Shown: piece after piece, positions 14,886 through 27,606 of the stretch
How the letters are laid out: each line of letters opens with the position of its first letter
Numbering within the stretch: position 1 is the stretch's first letter
Assembly: GCA_964020975.1 (NCBI GenBank)
Contig: OZ026622.1
Location: 82,431,365 to 82,495,364, forward strand
Direction: 5' to 3'
Source: Hermodice carunculata
Lineage: Eukaryota; Annelida; Polychaeta; Eunicida; Amphinomidae
Length of the DNA stretch: 64,000 bases
Translations under genes and position numbers: made by a program
The notes under the pieces: model-generated
The model's database searches: none
Told to the model about the DNA's origin: nothing
The model's input: the letters and a program-made list of their open reading frames with translations, nothing else

Positions 14886-16215
14886 ATATGGACAGTCTGG
14901 TTCAGATAAAATGTTTCATTGAATACAGGAGGCAATAACTTGTTACAATATTTGTACATAAATATACCAGTTTGGAGAGTACAAATTTGTTGTACATTAA
15001 GAATTTTTAATGACTGAAACAAAGGATCTTGGTGTGCTCTGAAGTAAGCAGACGTGAGAAAACGATCATGTTTGTTTTGGAATGTTTGAATTTGTTATAA
15101 TGAAGTTGGGTAAGTACTAGCCCACTTCACTTAACAGTAACTTAAACAGGGGTATGAAAATGCATAGTACAAATCCAACAGTGGTGATATCTTTAAAAAT
15201 ATTTAACCGTAACTGTATAATGCCTATAGATTTAGCATATTTGTTATTGGTATGTTGTATATGATGCTTCCAGTCAAGTTTTTGGGCAGTTATTACTCCG
15301 AGAAACTTTGTTGTGTATACATGGGTAATTTACACTCCAACAATCAACAAAGAAGGATAATTTGGTATTCTCTTATTTTTTGAATGGAGAGAAATAAAGA
15401 TGTTTTTTGATAAAATAGTGATAACGTGTTTGCTTTAAATCATTTAGACATGTTGAGTAACTCAATATTCATTGTTTTAAATAACTTAAAAAATTATCAA
15501 GCAGAACATATTAAATCATCTGCAAAAAGTATAAATTAGAGAACATTTGACGTCTCCGGTAAACCATTTAAGTTTAAAAGAAATCGGACCAATGACAGAC
15601 CCTTGTGGGACACCACATTTTTATTTACTGAAGAAGAACCATCATACTAAATTAATTGTGTTCTATCTGGTAAGTAATTCTTACACTAATACGAGGGTAT
15701 ACCAATTTGTCCCATAAAATTGTAACTTTTGAATCAATATACTATGATTCGCAGTATCAAACTATTTTAACAAGTCAAGAAAAACACCATGAGTAAATTC
15801 AGAGTGGTCCAAAGCAAAAGATAACTCCTTTACTAAGTGTGTTGTAGCCAAAAATGTGGAATATTGTGCTCAAAGCCAAACTGACATTTGATCGGATATT
15901 ATATTTGTTCAGATATTTCAAAAGGCGAGCATGCATTTTCATCACCTTATAAAAGACTGGAAGTAGAGAGACGAGTCTACAGTTTGTAAAAGATGAATAT
16001 TCACCAGCTTATAAATAATAAATCGGAGTAATATACTAATTTCAATTTAACAGGTACTATTCCACTAGAAAATAAATTGCACATGCGAGTTAAAGGTAAT
16101 CAAATGTTTCGTGCAACAGTTCTAACAGTTTTAGCGCTTTTATTGTCCCATCTTGGACTGCTTACTTTAAGATCTGTTATTATTTCCAGTGTTCCATTTT
16201 CTGTGGCTGGTGTAA
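14886..16215 (-). mobile_element. Decayed LINE (CR1/L2-like), RT and C-terminal region
   Basis: Minus strand from about 16215: a pre-RT segment, then blocks reading PVKLKLVYYSDL and FTNCRLVSLLPVFYKVMKMH (the usual 'K.A.V.PIYK... NYRPISVLP' region, mutated), then a GVPQGS-like block around 15610-15570, the post-RT block FLGVITAQKLDWKHHIQHTN near 15300-15240, and the tail QDPLFQSLKILNVQQICTLQ near 15020. It is strongly eroded, with many frame changes, and looks older than the copy at 22655-24370. It lies tail to tail with the plus-strand LINE at 13310. Confidence 0.75.
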
Positions 16216-16520
16216 TATAAAAGAGTGGTGATTACGTTGAAGGCAAGATCAAGGGTTAACTGCATGATAATGTTAATTTCGTGCAAGACAAAACGCGAAA
16301 ATCTTCCTTCTAAACAATATCACGCAGTTGTGAACAAGTACAATACTTTTTATGTATCCATTGGGGGTAATGGAAGCAAATCATGGTTTTGCAGGAATGA
16401 AATAATGTTTGAAAGCTATAGATTATATAAAATCTTCGTCATATCGTTTAGAATAGTGTACCTTTGGCTACTAGCTCATCAGATGTAAAATGATGGGATC
16501 ATTTGAAACATTTAAAAGTT
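16216..16520. other. Unassigned sequence, no gene seen
   Basis: An 87-codon plus-strand frame (16225-16485) crosses this stretch but shows no recognisable domain. It lies between a LINE and a tandem repeat. Confidence 0.4.
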
Positions 16521-17035
16521 GAATATCTCCAAAACTATTATACAGGTGCCAATCCAACTTCGATTCACAAGTTTGTGACATAGCCGCTTACAATGAATCA
16601 TGAACCAAAGTTGTACCATTTTTATTTATGTAAATTAGGTGAATACACATAGTTGAATTCTTTGAATAACTTTCGAATTATTACAGATAGAGGTGCCATT
16701 TCCACTTCAATTGGTAGGTTTGTGACATAGCCACATCCAAGGAAACATGAACCAAAAGTTACAGCATTTTAGTTTATGCAAATTAGTTGAATACACAAAA
16801 AAATAATCTTGAATAACTTCAAAACTATCAAAACTGATGTTATTCAAAATTCAATTGATAGATTTGTTGGATAGCTGCACCCAATGAACCATTAATCAAA
16901 GTTGTAGCAGTTTGATTTATGCAAATTAGGTGGACACAAAATTAAAACTTGAATGACTTCAAAACTAAAATAGACTGAGGTGCCTTTCCAACTTCAATAT
17001 ATAGGTTTTTGACACAGCCACATGTAAAAAATTAT
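16521..17035 (+). repeat. Tandem repeat, about 143-bp unit, 3.6 copies
   Basis: The phrase 'GAATAACTTCAAAACTA' (with variants) recurs at 16521, 16664, 16811 and 16951, and 'TTGTGACATAGCC' and 'TTTATGCAAATTAGGTG' recur in the same order in each unit. Units differ by roughly 20-25% by eye. No coding frame is kept. The next LINE begins directly after it. Confidence 0.85.
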
Positions 17036-17059
17036 TGTTACATGTTTCATTTGGTTTCT

Positions 17060-20000
17060 TTGACTTCAGCGCATCTTAACGACTTTATATAATTTTGTCC
17101 TATGTGCTATGGATGTTCACTTGAATCCTGGTCCTACCAGACACACTCACAACCAATTTAGGATCTGCCAGTCTTAGCATCAAAAGTCCCGGAAAACTGG
17201 ACGAAATTCAACTCCTAGCTAAATCACGAAAGTTTGCTGTAATTACATTCTTTGCAGCATGAACTTGTGCCAGTTATCCGGAACAATTTCTTTTCCTAGA
17301 AAATTGTCACCGCCCCCTTCCCCACCCCCTAGTTTCGATGAGACCGGCCTAGTGGCAGAGGTGGCGGTTTATTGACGTTCGTACTATCCTCACTTCCATG
17401 TTCATGACGAACTGACCTCGAAGATGCAATAGTGAATGTATTTGGATCGAAATATCGACACTGCATGTCACGGTTATGATTGGAAATTATTATCGTCCTC
17501 CCGGCCAGGGTGCAGAAACCCTTGATTTATTCTTAGCTTCTCAGCCCCATTCTATTTCCATATAACTATCGAAAACAATTTAACCCTTGCATCTTATTAG
17601 AACCGGTGACTTTAAGGATATGTGCAGAGATTGGAATTACAGGCACCATGACAGTGAACTTGGTTTATCGCTCTTTAATTTTGTTTCCCAAGTCAACCTT
17701 TTTCAACTTATAGATGAACCTACCAGAACTAATGAATATTCACATAGTCTGTTGAATCTAATTATCACCGACTCGCCAGGTTTTGTTCTAAATAGGGAAC
17801 CCTTGTCCCTATATCCAACTCCGACCATTCACTTACTGTAGTCCATTGTACTCTCAACCTTTCCAAGTTCAAGGCCATATCCGTCAAAAGGCCGGTACGG
17901 GACTTTAAAAATGCATTTTTTTCCAATCTCAACGCCGCTTTATCTTATGCTCCCTGGAACGTTGGCACTGCTGTTTTCGATACAGTTGATGACATCGTGT
18001 CATACTGGTCCGATTTATTACGTACCACTGCTAAAGATTTCATCCCATTTAGGGAAGTCACCATCCGGCCCAGGGACAAACCCTGAATAACTTCAGTTAT
18101 TAAAACACACAAACGACTTCGTGATCGAGCCTGGGAGCGCTTTAAGTATACAGCCAGCAAACGTCGTCCACACCCTTATGTAGTCTATTATAAAATCGAA
18201 AGGTTTTACCAGTTCTATAAAAGGTCTCGCAACAAGGTTGTAAATTTAATCAAATATTCCATGAGATCATATTTCCACAAACTTTGCAGTCAACTTGACG
18301 ATAAAGACATAAACCCTAAGAAATGATGGAGCTTATCTAAGTCTGCTCTAGATTGTAAATTCCACCCAGATATACCTCCCATCCTTGAAGATAGGATTAT
18401 TGCTTGTATCACTGAAAAAAATTGATTTTTTTTACACATACTTCTCATGTCAATGCAAAACTGCTCCCGATATAGATGCCCCACCCCTGCCAGAGTTTAT
18501 ATTTCGAACGGAGGCACGCTTACATGATATTGATGCTCATGCACTGTGTAGGAAAAGTCTCATCTCCCCTCCTACCTATTCTTCAATATGGTTGTGTCCT
18601 CTGCGACTGGCCCTGACAGCATAGGGAGTATGTTTCTTAAAAATACTGCTGAATCTTTGTACCAACCATTGGAGAATATCTTTGAACTATCCTTAATCTC
18701 TCCCAATTCCCCACTTCCTAGAAGAGAACAACTGTTTGCCCTGTTTATAAAAAGACCAACCGACAGATTAAAAGCAATTGCCCCCCAATCTCTCTTTTAT
18801 GCAATGTCTCCAAAGTCTTTGAACTACTAATATACAATGCTCTATACGAATATTTGACAGGCAATAACATTCTTACTTCAAACAATTCTGGATTCAAGTC
18901 TAGCAACTCTACCATAAATCAACTCGTATACATCGTTCATAACATCTATAATAGCCTTGAACATTCCAATGAAGTTAGAATGGTCTTTCTTGACGTTTCT
19001 AGGGCCTTTGATAAGGTATGGCACCCTGGCCTTCTCTCTAAACTCTGTCAATTAGGTATTTGTAATCCTCTGCTCTCATGGATCGAGAGTTGCCTATCTA
19101 ATCGCTTTCAGCGTGTTGTGATTCATGGTCGAACATCTACCTATTGAAGCCGGCGTACCCCAGGCATCCATACTCGGTCCACTCTTGTTCTTGGTTTATG
19201 TAAACGATCTTGTCGATGACATACATGTATAACCTGTGAATTCCGACTTTTTGCTTACGACACAAGCTCACGTGGAATTGTTCAAAATCCAGAGCATTCC
19301 TCCAGTCACTTAAACACGAATCATTCTGTCATTCGTAATTGGAGTAAATTATGGCGTGTCATGTTTAATGCCCTGAAGTCCTTGTCAGTTATGTTCTCTG
19401 TCAAAACCATGGAAGGCAGAGAGAACTCTCTCGACCCTCCTTGATCAAAACAAATGAACCACATCGACCTCCCGTTTATTTTGGTGAATCAGCTATTCCC
19501 GAGGCTGACACCCACGCCCATCTTAGATTACTTTCAGGAGTAACTTGTCCTGGCATGCTCATATACATGTAACTCGCATTACCAACAAAGCTAGCCAGCG
19601 CATTGCACTCCTACGCAGGTTCAGGTATAAACTGCCCCGCAAAGCCGTAGTCAGGTTGTACTTTTCCATGATTTGACCCATTCTTGAATACTGTCGTGTA
19701 CTCTTCGATGACTGCAGCAAAGGCCTATCTGACAGTCTTGGATCCATCCAATATGAGGCAACCAAAATATGTACCGTTGCTTTTAGACAATATTCACACA
19801 TCAAACTTCAGGAAATCGGCTGGTCCACGCTTGCTGGCAGACGCAAATACTGCAAGCTGATTCTCTTCTACAAAATGCCCCATAACCTCACTCCTGCATA
19901 CATGTACATGTCCAACATCTTTCCCCCCATCTTTGACTGTTGGGACTTTACACCATTCTACCTCCGTTCGACATCCTCTTACATATAAAACTCTGAGATA

Positions 20001-20850
20001 TAGTAATTCCTTTCTCCTCGATTCTATCAAGCTATGGAACAATCTGCCCTGTGACATCAGAGATCCTATTGCTCTACAAATATTCAAATCCAGACTCAGA
20101 GCTACTTTGCTTGCTGTCCATAATGTCCCCGACTTCTATTCTAGTGGTAACCGTTTCTCCAACATCTGCCACACCCAAATGTGTCTGGCTTTCTCTAAGC
20201 TCAACTATGACCTTCACAAAGTCAATATTATTCCTTATCCCGATTGCTTATGTTCCCACTCCACTGAAAACGCGAAAAGTTTGTTTGTCTTTTGTCCACT
20301 CTTCTACTCTTTCATCAAAAATCTCTTGAAACCACCACACCTATAATTGCTCCCAATGTTCACCTAACCTTAATAGTCTATATTGCTAGGGACAGTTTAG
20401 TTCAAATTTCCCTTTATGGTAGCAAAGAATTATCGAATGAACTAAACATTGAAAATTTTTAAGCTCTTCAAAGGTATATATCCGATACCAGAAGTTTTGT
20501 GTATTAATTATCCCCGTGAATTCCATGTGACTGCCTGTGTCCTCAAGGTGCCAATGATTTCATTAAAAGAGTAACAGAATGTCCATACTGCAGATTATGT
20601 TTTATCTTTATGCTGTAAGTTTTTCGGGTCCCTTTGTCAATTCCATATTTTATATATCGTGATACTGTTTACGTCATCTGTGATTATACTAGTTACATAT
20701 TTTGTATTGTCACCTATGATTGTACTGATAACTTTCTTGTTACGTCGTGTGTGTTTTTGTATATGCACTGTGCGTCACTATGTGTCTGGGGAGCCAACTG
20801 TTTAGTATCTCGATGTACTATTAGGCAATCCAGGATATATAAATATGTTT
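17060..20850 (+). mobile_element. Near full-length but decayed LINE (CR1/Jockey-like) with endonuclease, RT and tail
   Basis: At 17109-17135 the frame reads MDVHLNPGP, the NPGP leader common before the endonuclease of CR1-type ORF2. Endonuclease remnants follow to about 17860 (open piece 17587-17838 with FQLIDEPTRTNEYSHSLLNL). The RT lies at about 18590-19260: FELLIYNALYEYL, NSGFKSSNSTINQLVYI, VRMVFLDVSRAFDKVWHPGL, then out of frame ASILGPLLFLVYVND. A thumb and tail follow (LRRFRYKLPRKAVVRLYFSM; TLAGRRKYCKLILFYKMPHN). A final Cys/His-rich piece reads CLCSHSTENAKSLFVFCPLF near 20265-20300. The 3' UTR seems to end near 20850. Many stops and frameshifts; inactive. Confidence 0.9.
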
Positions 20851-22654
20851 GAACTAAACTATTGTATAGCTTAATTTTGTCAAAGATTTCACTCAAAGCC
20901 TAGTCCCTTTGATGTGTCGATATTGAAGTTGCCTATTCTATTCAAATTCAAACGTTTATATCTTGGTAACAAAACAAAGAGTACAAAATCAAAATTAACT
21001 TTTCTAGACAAGTATATGAACTTTATTTTTCATAAAAACTATAACGATATTCCTTTAAATTAAAAAGTTGAAGCCATATTTCTTTGAAAAAAGGGATGAT
21101 GCAGTTCTCTGTTGCTATATAAACATGGGACAAAGGACACATATAACCATGTGTGAAAACAAAATACAGGCTTGTGAGCTTTCTAAAATGTGTAATTTGT
21201 TGCACATTTAAAAAATATGTGTTGATGGATTGAATAATTTTTGCATGGTTTCGTCAATTAGTTCTCGATCCTTAATTTATTCGTACTACAAAACGCTTCT
21301 TGAATTTAAGTGACCCTGTCACCTGAGCATTAGGTCATCTATAATTACGACATTGGGGTTGGTATGGTATATCAGATACCTCAGGTATTTTCCTATTAAG
21401 TTTTTTTTATACTAACAATACGTCCATGATTAATTTACCAAGACATAAGCCAATAGGTCAGCCTGAACGTTCTTGGTCACTCAATGTCAAAATGAATAAC
21501 ACCAAAAGGTACCCCACGGGTACTTTTCTGGTAATATTTATAAATAACGGTCACCTTAGAATTCACGGTTACCAAGACATTCACCAATATGCAGGATTTC
21601 CTGAACACTGTATGGAGCCCCCGAGATGCACGAATAACAAATATTTAAGAATCCAAAACTATCGAACGCAGCTGGTTTCAAACAGGGATCTAATCTATCC
21701 CGAGGAATTTACATGAAGCACATTTGGTGAAGGTATGGTCAGTCTGTCTTGAGGTATTACGGTAACGTCATCTCCTTGGGCATGGCTCACGTCGCCTGTT
21801 AAAAAATCACTTTGAAATATGCATAAAAAGTGCAAAAATGACAAGAGGCTGGTTTCTACAAGCAGCTGGCCCACCAAGGGCCATTCCTGATGAAAATTTG
21901 ATGGAGCTGATGTCAGTCTTTCTTCAGATATTATGGTGACGTCACCCACTTGGATGCCACTCACGCGGCCTCCAAATGAGTGTTATCTAACATTCGTACA
22001 AAGTACAAAAATAATCATCCGAAGCAGAATTTAATAGGTACCTAGTCCATTCTAAAATACACCTCTCATAAAATATGATGGAGCTACAATGATTTTTCAC
22101 TTAATTTGGTAGTGCCCACAACACGAACAGAAGGACGTCTCAATTAAAACTTTAAGGTCTCCTATGTTCTGCCTCAAGTACATGACATGAATTGACGGGC
22201 GTACTGTGACATGACAGACGCTGTCTCTCCCACTGCCAAAAATGAATGTAAAACATTGGCAGGGATACTTATAAGAGTAAGGATTTACAGACATCAGTCT
22301 GGTCAAATATTTTTTTAAAACTTTTAGTTTATAATTTGTATTTCAAGATCAAGCAAAGTTGCTTTTATGTCATTTTCATTTTCCATGTTCAGAACAAGTT
22401 CTTGCAGGTATATACTCTTCCGTTGTTTCTAGATCTCATTATCATTGTTAATGTGCAGAAGTCGTCGATGATTCTTTGTGTGTGTGAATAGAATCTTGCT
22501 GCTCTGCTGCTGTTTCAATTGCCCTTGCCAGCTTCATCATTAATTTTGATTAATGGTAATGTAAATATAGATTTGCAATATATGGAGCTGGATCAGTTCC
22601 CATTGGTATTCCTACTACTTACTAATAAGCTCTATTTCCCAAACCAGGTATGTA
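20851..22654. other. Intergenic stretch with one imperfect duplication
   Basis: About 21729-22090 holds two imperfect copies of a roughly 180-bp unit ('AACGTCATCTCCTTGGGCAT' versus 'GACGTCACCCACTTGGATGC', then 'AAAGTGCAAAAATGAC' versus 'AAAGTACAAAAATAATC'). The open frames here (96 and 89 codons) overlap on opposite strands and have no recognised domain. Nothing else is identified. Confidence 0.5.
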
Positions 22655-24370
22655 TCATAGACATTGATTGATAGATTGAAACTCTTCATTATGAAGCCAG
22701 GGTTACATCTATTACCTAAATATACATGACCACATGGACAAATAAATATGTACAGATACACCCATAAGTTTAAAATTGACGCACCTGACCATATAAAAGG
22801 ATATCGCTAAAAGGTCAGCACAACTGACTTATTTCCATAGCGGTCCTATTATCCACCATTTGGCAATACAAGTAAAAAATATGATGCGTCCTGAGACACA
22901 CCATATAAATATATAAAATTTGTAATACAATACCAGGGAAATTAACTTTATCACAGATACTGAAAGAAACACAAAATTGTTGCCCTGATGAATGTGAACA
23001 GGCAGGCAACTGATAGTGATTTTCTAGATTATATCTGTATATTTCGTAATGGCAAACAAAGGCAGAAATATTTATCTCTACCATTCTGTCAGTCAGGACG
23101 TGTTTACACTTGCATTTAAACGTGTGTTTAGGTACTGAACTTTTCATTTCGTATGAAAGTTGGTTCCAAGGTTTGATACCATTAAAATAAAACATTTGTC
23201 TACCAGGACATCCTACTTGAGGAAGAATATATGACAATTGACTCCCTTGTATTGTATGTGTGTAAGCTTCAGGCCAATTGTAAATCATGAAAATAGTCAG
23301 GCACTTGAGATCTACTGAATTTGTACCTTAGACTCAAAGCCAAAAATTCTACTCTAGATGAGACATCTAGCCATTTTAGCAGCACAAGCTGGTCAGCGCC
23401 CACATGTGCTCTTGGAAGAAGTGTCAGTGTGTATCTGATCATCTTGTTCTGTACAGTCCGAAGTCTATTTCTATAATATTTCTTGATGCCCAAACATCAG
23501 GAAACACAGGCATAGTCAAAATGAGACTGCAAGAGAGTAGAACAGAGCAAGTTTTTCTCATTTCTATTTAAAGATGTCAATTTCTGTAAAGAAATTTTAG
23601 ACTATTTTTTATCCTCCTCACTGCATCAGGTCAATTTTTTTCACCCAACAAGTCCTGATCAAAAGTGGTGCCTAAATATTTTACATTTATCTTTGCTTGT
23701 ATGGGAATACTGTCGCAGTAAGCACTTGTCTGTGAACACTGCTTGAGTTTCCGTTTCGTGCCAAAGAAGATACTTTAAGTTTTGTCCAAGCGTAGAGATA
23801 ATCTATTCATTACCAACCACTGGCCGAGAGATTTTATATTTTCACTCAAAGCTTCTTTAATCTGACTGACTAAAAGAGCCGAGTCGTCTGCATACAAGTA
23901 AAGGTCACAGTTTACGCTTCTTACCATATCATTCACGTAAATGGTGAAGAGCAGCAGACCTAATATGAATCCTTGTGGTACACCACATGTAACCGACTCA
24001 CTGCTAGAGACGGATCCATTACCAGATATTAACTATTTTCCGTATCACTATGATTGATAGGAAGAGAACCATTTTGTAACAGACTCTCTGCACCCATTGC
24101 TTTCAGTTTACATGGTAGAATGTCATGGTCTACTGTGTCGAACGATTTCTGCAGATCGATTAAAACCATGCCAGTATACACATCCTTATCCATATTCCGC
24201 CATATCTGATCTGACATATATGTAAGTGCCATTTTCTGTATGAAATGGGATCTTAAACCTGACTGATATTTATAAATTAAATTCAGTTCGCAAAGGTATT
24301 GATACAATTGATCACACAATTTTTTCAAAATGTTTTGGACAATATATCTATCATTTTGGTGTATTCTTGT
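22655..24370 (-). mobile_element. Moderately preserved 5'-truncated LINE (CR1/L2-like) with YADD box
   Basis: Minus strand from about 24330: RT block with LNLIYKYQSGLRSHFIQKMA and GMVLIDLQKSFDTVDHDIL. A frame break follows near 24030, then from about 23985 a long readable run CGTPQGFILGLLLFTIYVND, the catalytic LYLYADDSALLVSQI (codons for YADD at 23894-23883) and LGQWLVMNRLSLRLDKT. Next come the thumb/tail domains (23493-23269 YRNRLRTVQNKMIRYTLTLL; 23288-22815 GSQLSYILPQVGCPGRQMFY). The 3' UTR ends with TTTCAATCTATCAATCAATG on the minus strand near 22660. It has the fewest breaks of the window's LINEs, which suggests it is the youngest. Confidence 0.9.
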
Positions 24371-26159
24371 TTTGCGTATGAGAATCCTTTTTCCTTTGTC
24401 AAACCTAGTTTCACCATTGGAGATTTTGATGTGTTGACATGAACCACCAAAAATGCCTCATCTAGTATTAAATGAACACCTTATTCTGATCAGTAAAGTT
24501 GATTTGTGTATACAATGTTGATAATCAAAAGTCTGAATTTATTTGGCATATTTCTTCTTGATGCTTTTGATGTCTAGAAGGATATTCTTAGTGCTCTTTC
24601 TTAATTCACATCCTGTAAACCTGTGTCCATGCTGGATTTTAAAAATAGCGACTTGTATAAAATTTCTTGACAAGTTAATAAACTTTATGTAAACGTTTTA
24701 GAACAACATACATTTTGAAGCATTTCTTCCCTGCGATGACAAGCATGAACTTTACAGGTTGTTTGTGCATTTTCACAAAAGCGTAAATGATGGTCATAGC
24801 TCTTCAATAGGTGTAATGCAATTAATTTTTTTTGTCACTTGGTTGTCAATGATTACTTCAACAGATTCTATATGTTGGTATGTTTTATTATTTAATTTGT
24901 TCAGTTCAGTATTGATATATGGTATGCCTTGCGTGTGTGTGATATAATTGCTAGCTTTCTCCACTAGCATACTTCCCAATTTGTTTTGCAACTCCAGCAA
25001 TTCTTGGCTACAGTTTGTATCCTTAAGCACTTGTCTGGTTTGTCACCAATGTAAAAGAGGTCCATTTCGCAGACATTTTATTCTTACATCAACTTTTCCC
25101 ATTGTTCAGACTTTGCATTCATTGAATATTGAATCGTGTGCAAACTCCTGTCTTATTAATTTGTTTCTTGATAAAGCTGTTTAGTCCTTTTTTGATTTCT
25201 TTCCGTATCTTTGTAAAGTTGATGTCATGTTTCTTGCTGTAGTTACATGTAGGTCCTCTTTGAAACACGTCCTAATTTCTTATTCTTGATTATACTTGAA
25301 TCTCCTATAACACGTGTGTAGTCTGTAACCATGTATTCTTTGAATATCGTAACACACTTTCACAAGAATAATTGATTTATCCGAGCTACTGATTGAAGTT
25401 GTTTCTCCTTACTCTTCCTTGGCTTGTTTCACTATTCACTATTATTTGTGGTGTGTAATATTATCTATGAGACTTACAATCCAACCCATCGCAGTACTAC
25501 AATCCGTTACTTCATATTCAAGAAATAATACTCCTGATTGTTTGAGATCTTTCCCCACCATCTTTGTTAATATTTTTAATGACATACACGTAGTGTATAC
25601 TACACATATCTTCCACTACATTGATTACATGGTCTATAGATTTTATTAGCGCATCCCATGTTTGCTCTTAAATTTGTCTTTCTTTTGTTAAAAATGTCAG
25701 ATATTTTATCTTATATGATGTTCTCTGATGCAAGATTTTATCACATCGGTTGCTCAATTCATACGTACTCGTGTGGACGGATGGACGAACAGAGAGATGG
25801 GCAGACAACACCGGGGATACCAATACCCTTCATTGGTTATGTGCCAAGTTGGTTTCAGAAAGTGAAGGAAATTCGAAAAACCCTGCCCCCCCCCCCCCCC
25901 CCCGCACAAGCCATTATTCTCAACAGTTCTAAGAAAATCTTGTCCGCAGTTTTTGGAAAATGGTCCAAAAATGTGAATTGGCCTTGGACACTTAATACAG
26001 AGAACAAATGATCAAGCTCTGTGTCTTCAGGAATGAAATCAAGGTCATTCATGTACTCTGCAAATCTTGCCCACGTAAAGGAGCACCAGCATCAAGGTCT
26101 CAGCTTTACTAGTTCCCAGGACCCAGGCTCTCAAGTAAATGGCCTTGTGACTTTGAAAA
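24371..26159. other. Unrecognised AT-rich region
   Basis: Minus-strand reading gives broken, possibly once-coding text, for example INKDGGERSQTIRSIIS near 25600-25550, KHDINFTKIRKEIKKGLNSF near 25200, and an open 78-codon frame at 25030-24794. I could not assign it to any family, and it may simply be AT-rich sequence. A poly-C run lies at 25886-25903. The phrase 'GGACGGATGGACGAACAGAG' at 25774-25793 is of a kind common in dispersed repeats of marine invertebrates. Confidence 0.35.
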
Positions 26160-27310
26160 TGAGATCAAGGTAACTCACGTACGGTATACATGTACATGTA
26201 GGTCTTTATACCAGAAGTGTCCCAATGTAATATCAGAGCAATTGGCTTTTTTGTATATATATCCCAAAATTCAGTAGCAGGACCATTTAAACAAACTTGA
26301 TAGAGACTCGCCCAAGGCACATCCCCATCAAATCTGAGGTTACTCTGATTGACAGTGTTAAGGGAAGTTGAAAATGTAAATTCCCATTGCAACTGACACT
26401 GAAGTACATATCAATCAATATGAATGTATGCATTGACCAATAAGTGCCCAAACTAAAAACTCATTACAAAACAGGTATTCACAATAGTGCCACCTGGTGA
26501 ACAAGTTTGTTTCATCTTTCCACAAGGCACATTTGAATCAAGTGTCAGCATAATCTGAGCGACAATGGTAGGGAAGTAAAAAACAGCTTTAACAGAAAAA
26601 TTCACAACCAAATAGGAAAGGAATGCAGCGCCACCTGTGGAAAAATTTAGGTCTACAGGTCTACAAAGCGTTCAAATGCCATTTGGAAGCACTTGGCCAT
26701 GTGCTTTGAGAGATTTTTAATATTTTGCCAAACATGAGGGAAACAAAAGGGCTATGTGAACATCCAATCCTCAGGTGACCTTGAGATCCGACCCATAATA
26801 AGTCTCATCCTTGTCTCAAGGTACCCAGAAGTTTCCCTATTGAATTTCAAAGCAATTGGCCAAGGGGTTTCCATGCAGATCTTTTAAAAGATTTTAACAG
26901 TGAAACAAAAATCACAAAACATCGATAAATCAATGCAGCATGATTATCTCTTGGAACAAACTTAATGGAACCTAGCCAAGGTACATCCTCACCAAGTTTG
27001 AAATGCATGCGGTTAATGCTTTTGGAGAAGTTGACAATGTGAATTGTTGATGGATGATGGATGACGTGGATGATGCACAGATGGCCACAAGATAAGCTCA
27101 GCTGACTGATAAGTCAGCCAAGCTAAAATTCTTTGAAATATGACATGTTGATGATAAAACGGTTGAGACCCATCCAAGGTAAATGTACATCAACCATTTT
27201 TTGCAGAAGATCCAGTGCAGTTCTTGAAAGAAGTGTAAAATGGCAATTGTTGATGGAAGGACAAATGGATATAGAGTAATTCTGTAAGTCACGCTGACTG
27301 CGAACTAGGC
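26160..27310 (+). repeat. Degenerate array of about 250-350-bp modules
   Basis: Four related modules can be read. Repeated phrases are 'AAAGCAATTGGCCAAGG' (26240 and 26852, variant), 'CCAAGGCACATCCCCATCAA' / 'CCACAAGGCACATTTGAATC' / 'CCAAGGTACATCCTCACCAA' / 'ATCCAAGGTAAATGTACATC', and a closing 'AATTGTTGATGGATGATGG' or 'CAATTGTTGATGGAAGGAC'. The stretch ends near 'GATAAGCTCAGCTGACTG'. No coding frame is shared between modules. Confidence 0.6.
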
Positions 27311-27575
27311 TATGCAAAGGCATTTCTAAGCTCTATCTGCAGATGTCATCCCCAAATGAAGATGGATTATTACAGCTAGTGGTATATTGACATTCCTGCC
27401 CTGAACATAGGTATTGGCACTTTCTTCACATGTATACAAGATTTAACTCAAACAATAAGTAAGCCCCCCCCCCCCGTGACACTGCCCCTACAAGTAATAC
27501 ATTGACCGAGTGAGGCTGTTCCTGAACAATAGGTCACCCTGCAGCTATGTTGTCCTGTAAGCAGATCATTAAAAT

Positions 27576-27606
27576 TATACTGAACCCCAATGAAAAGTAT
27601 CCACAT
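27576..27606. repeat. TA target duplication and left 29-bp inverted repeat of the Tc1-like element
   Basis: TA occupies 27576-27577 and the inverted repeat 27578-27606. It is identical in reverse complement to 29075-29103 at all 29 positions. Confidence 0.97.
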
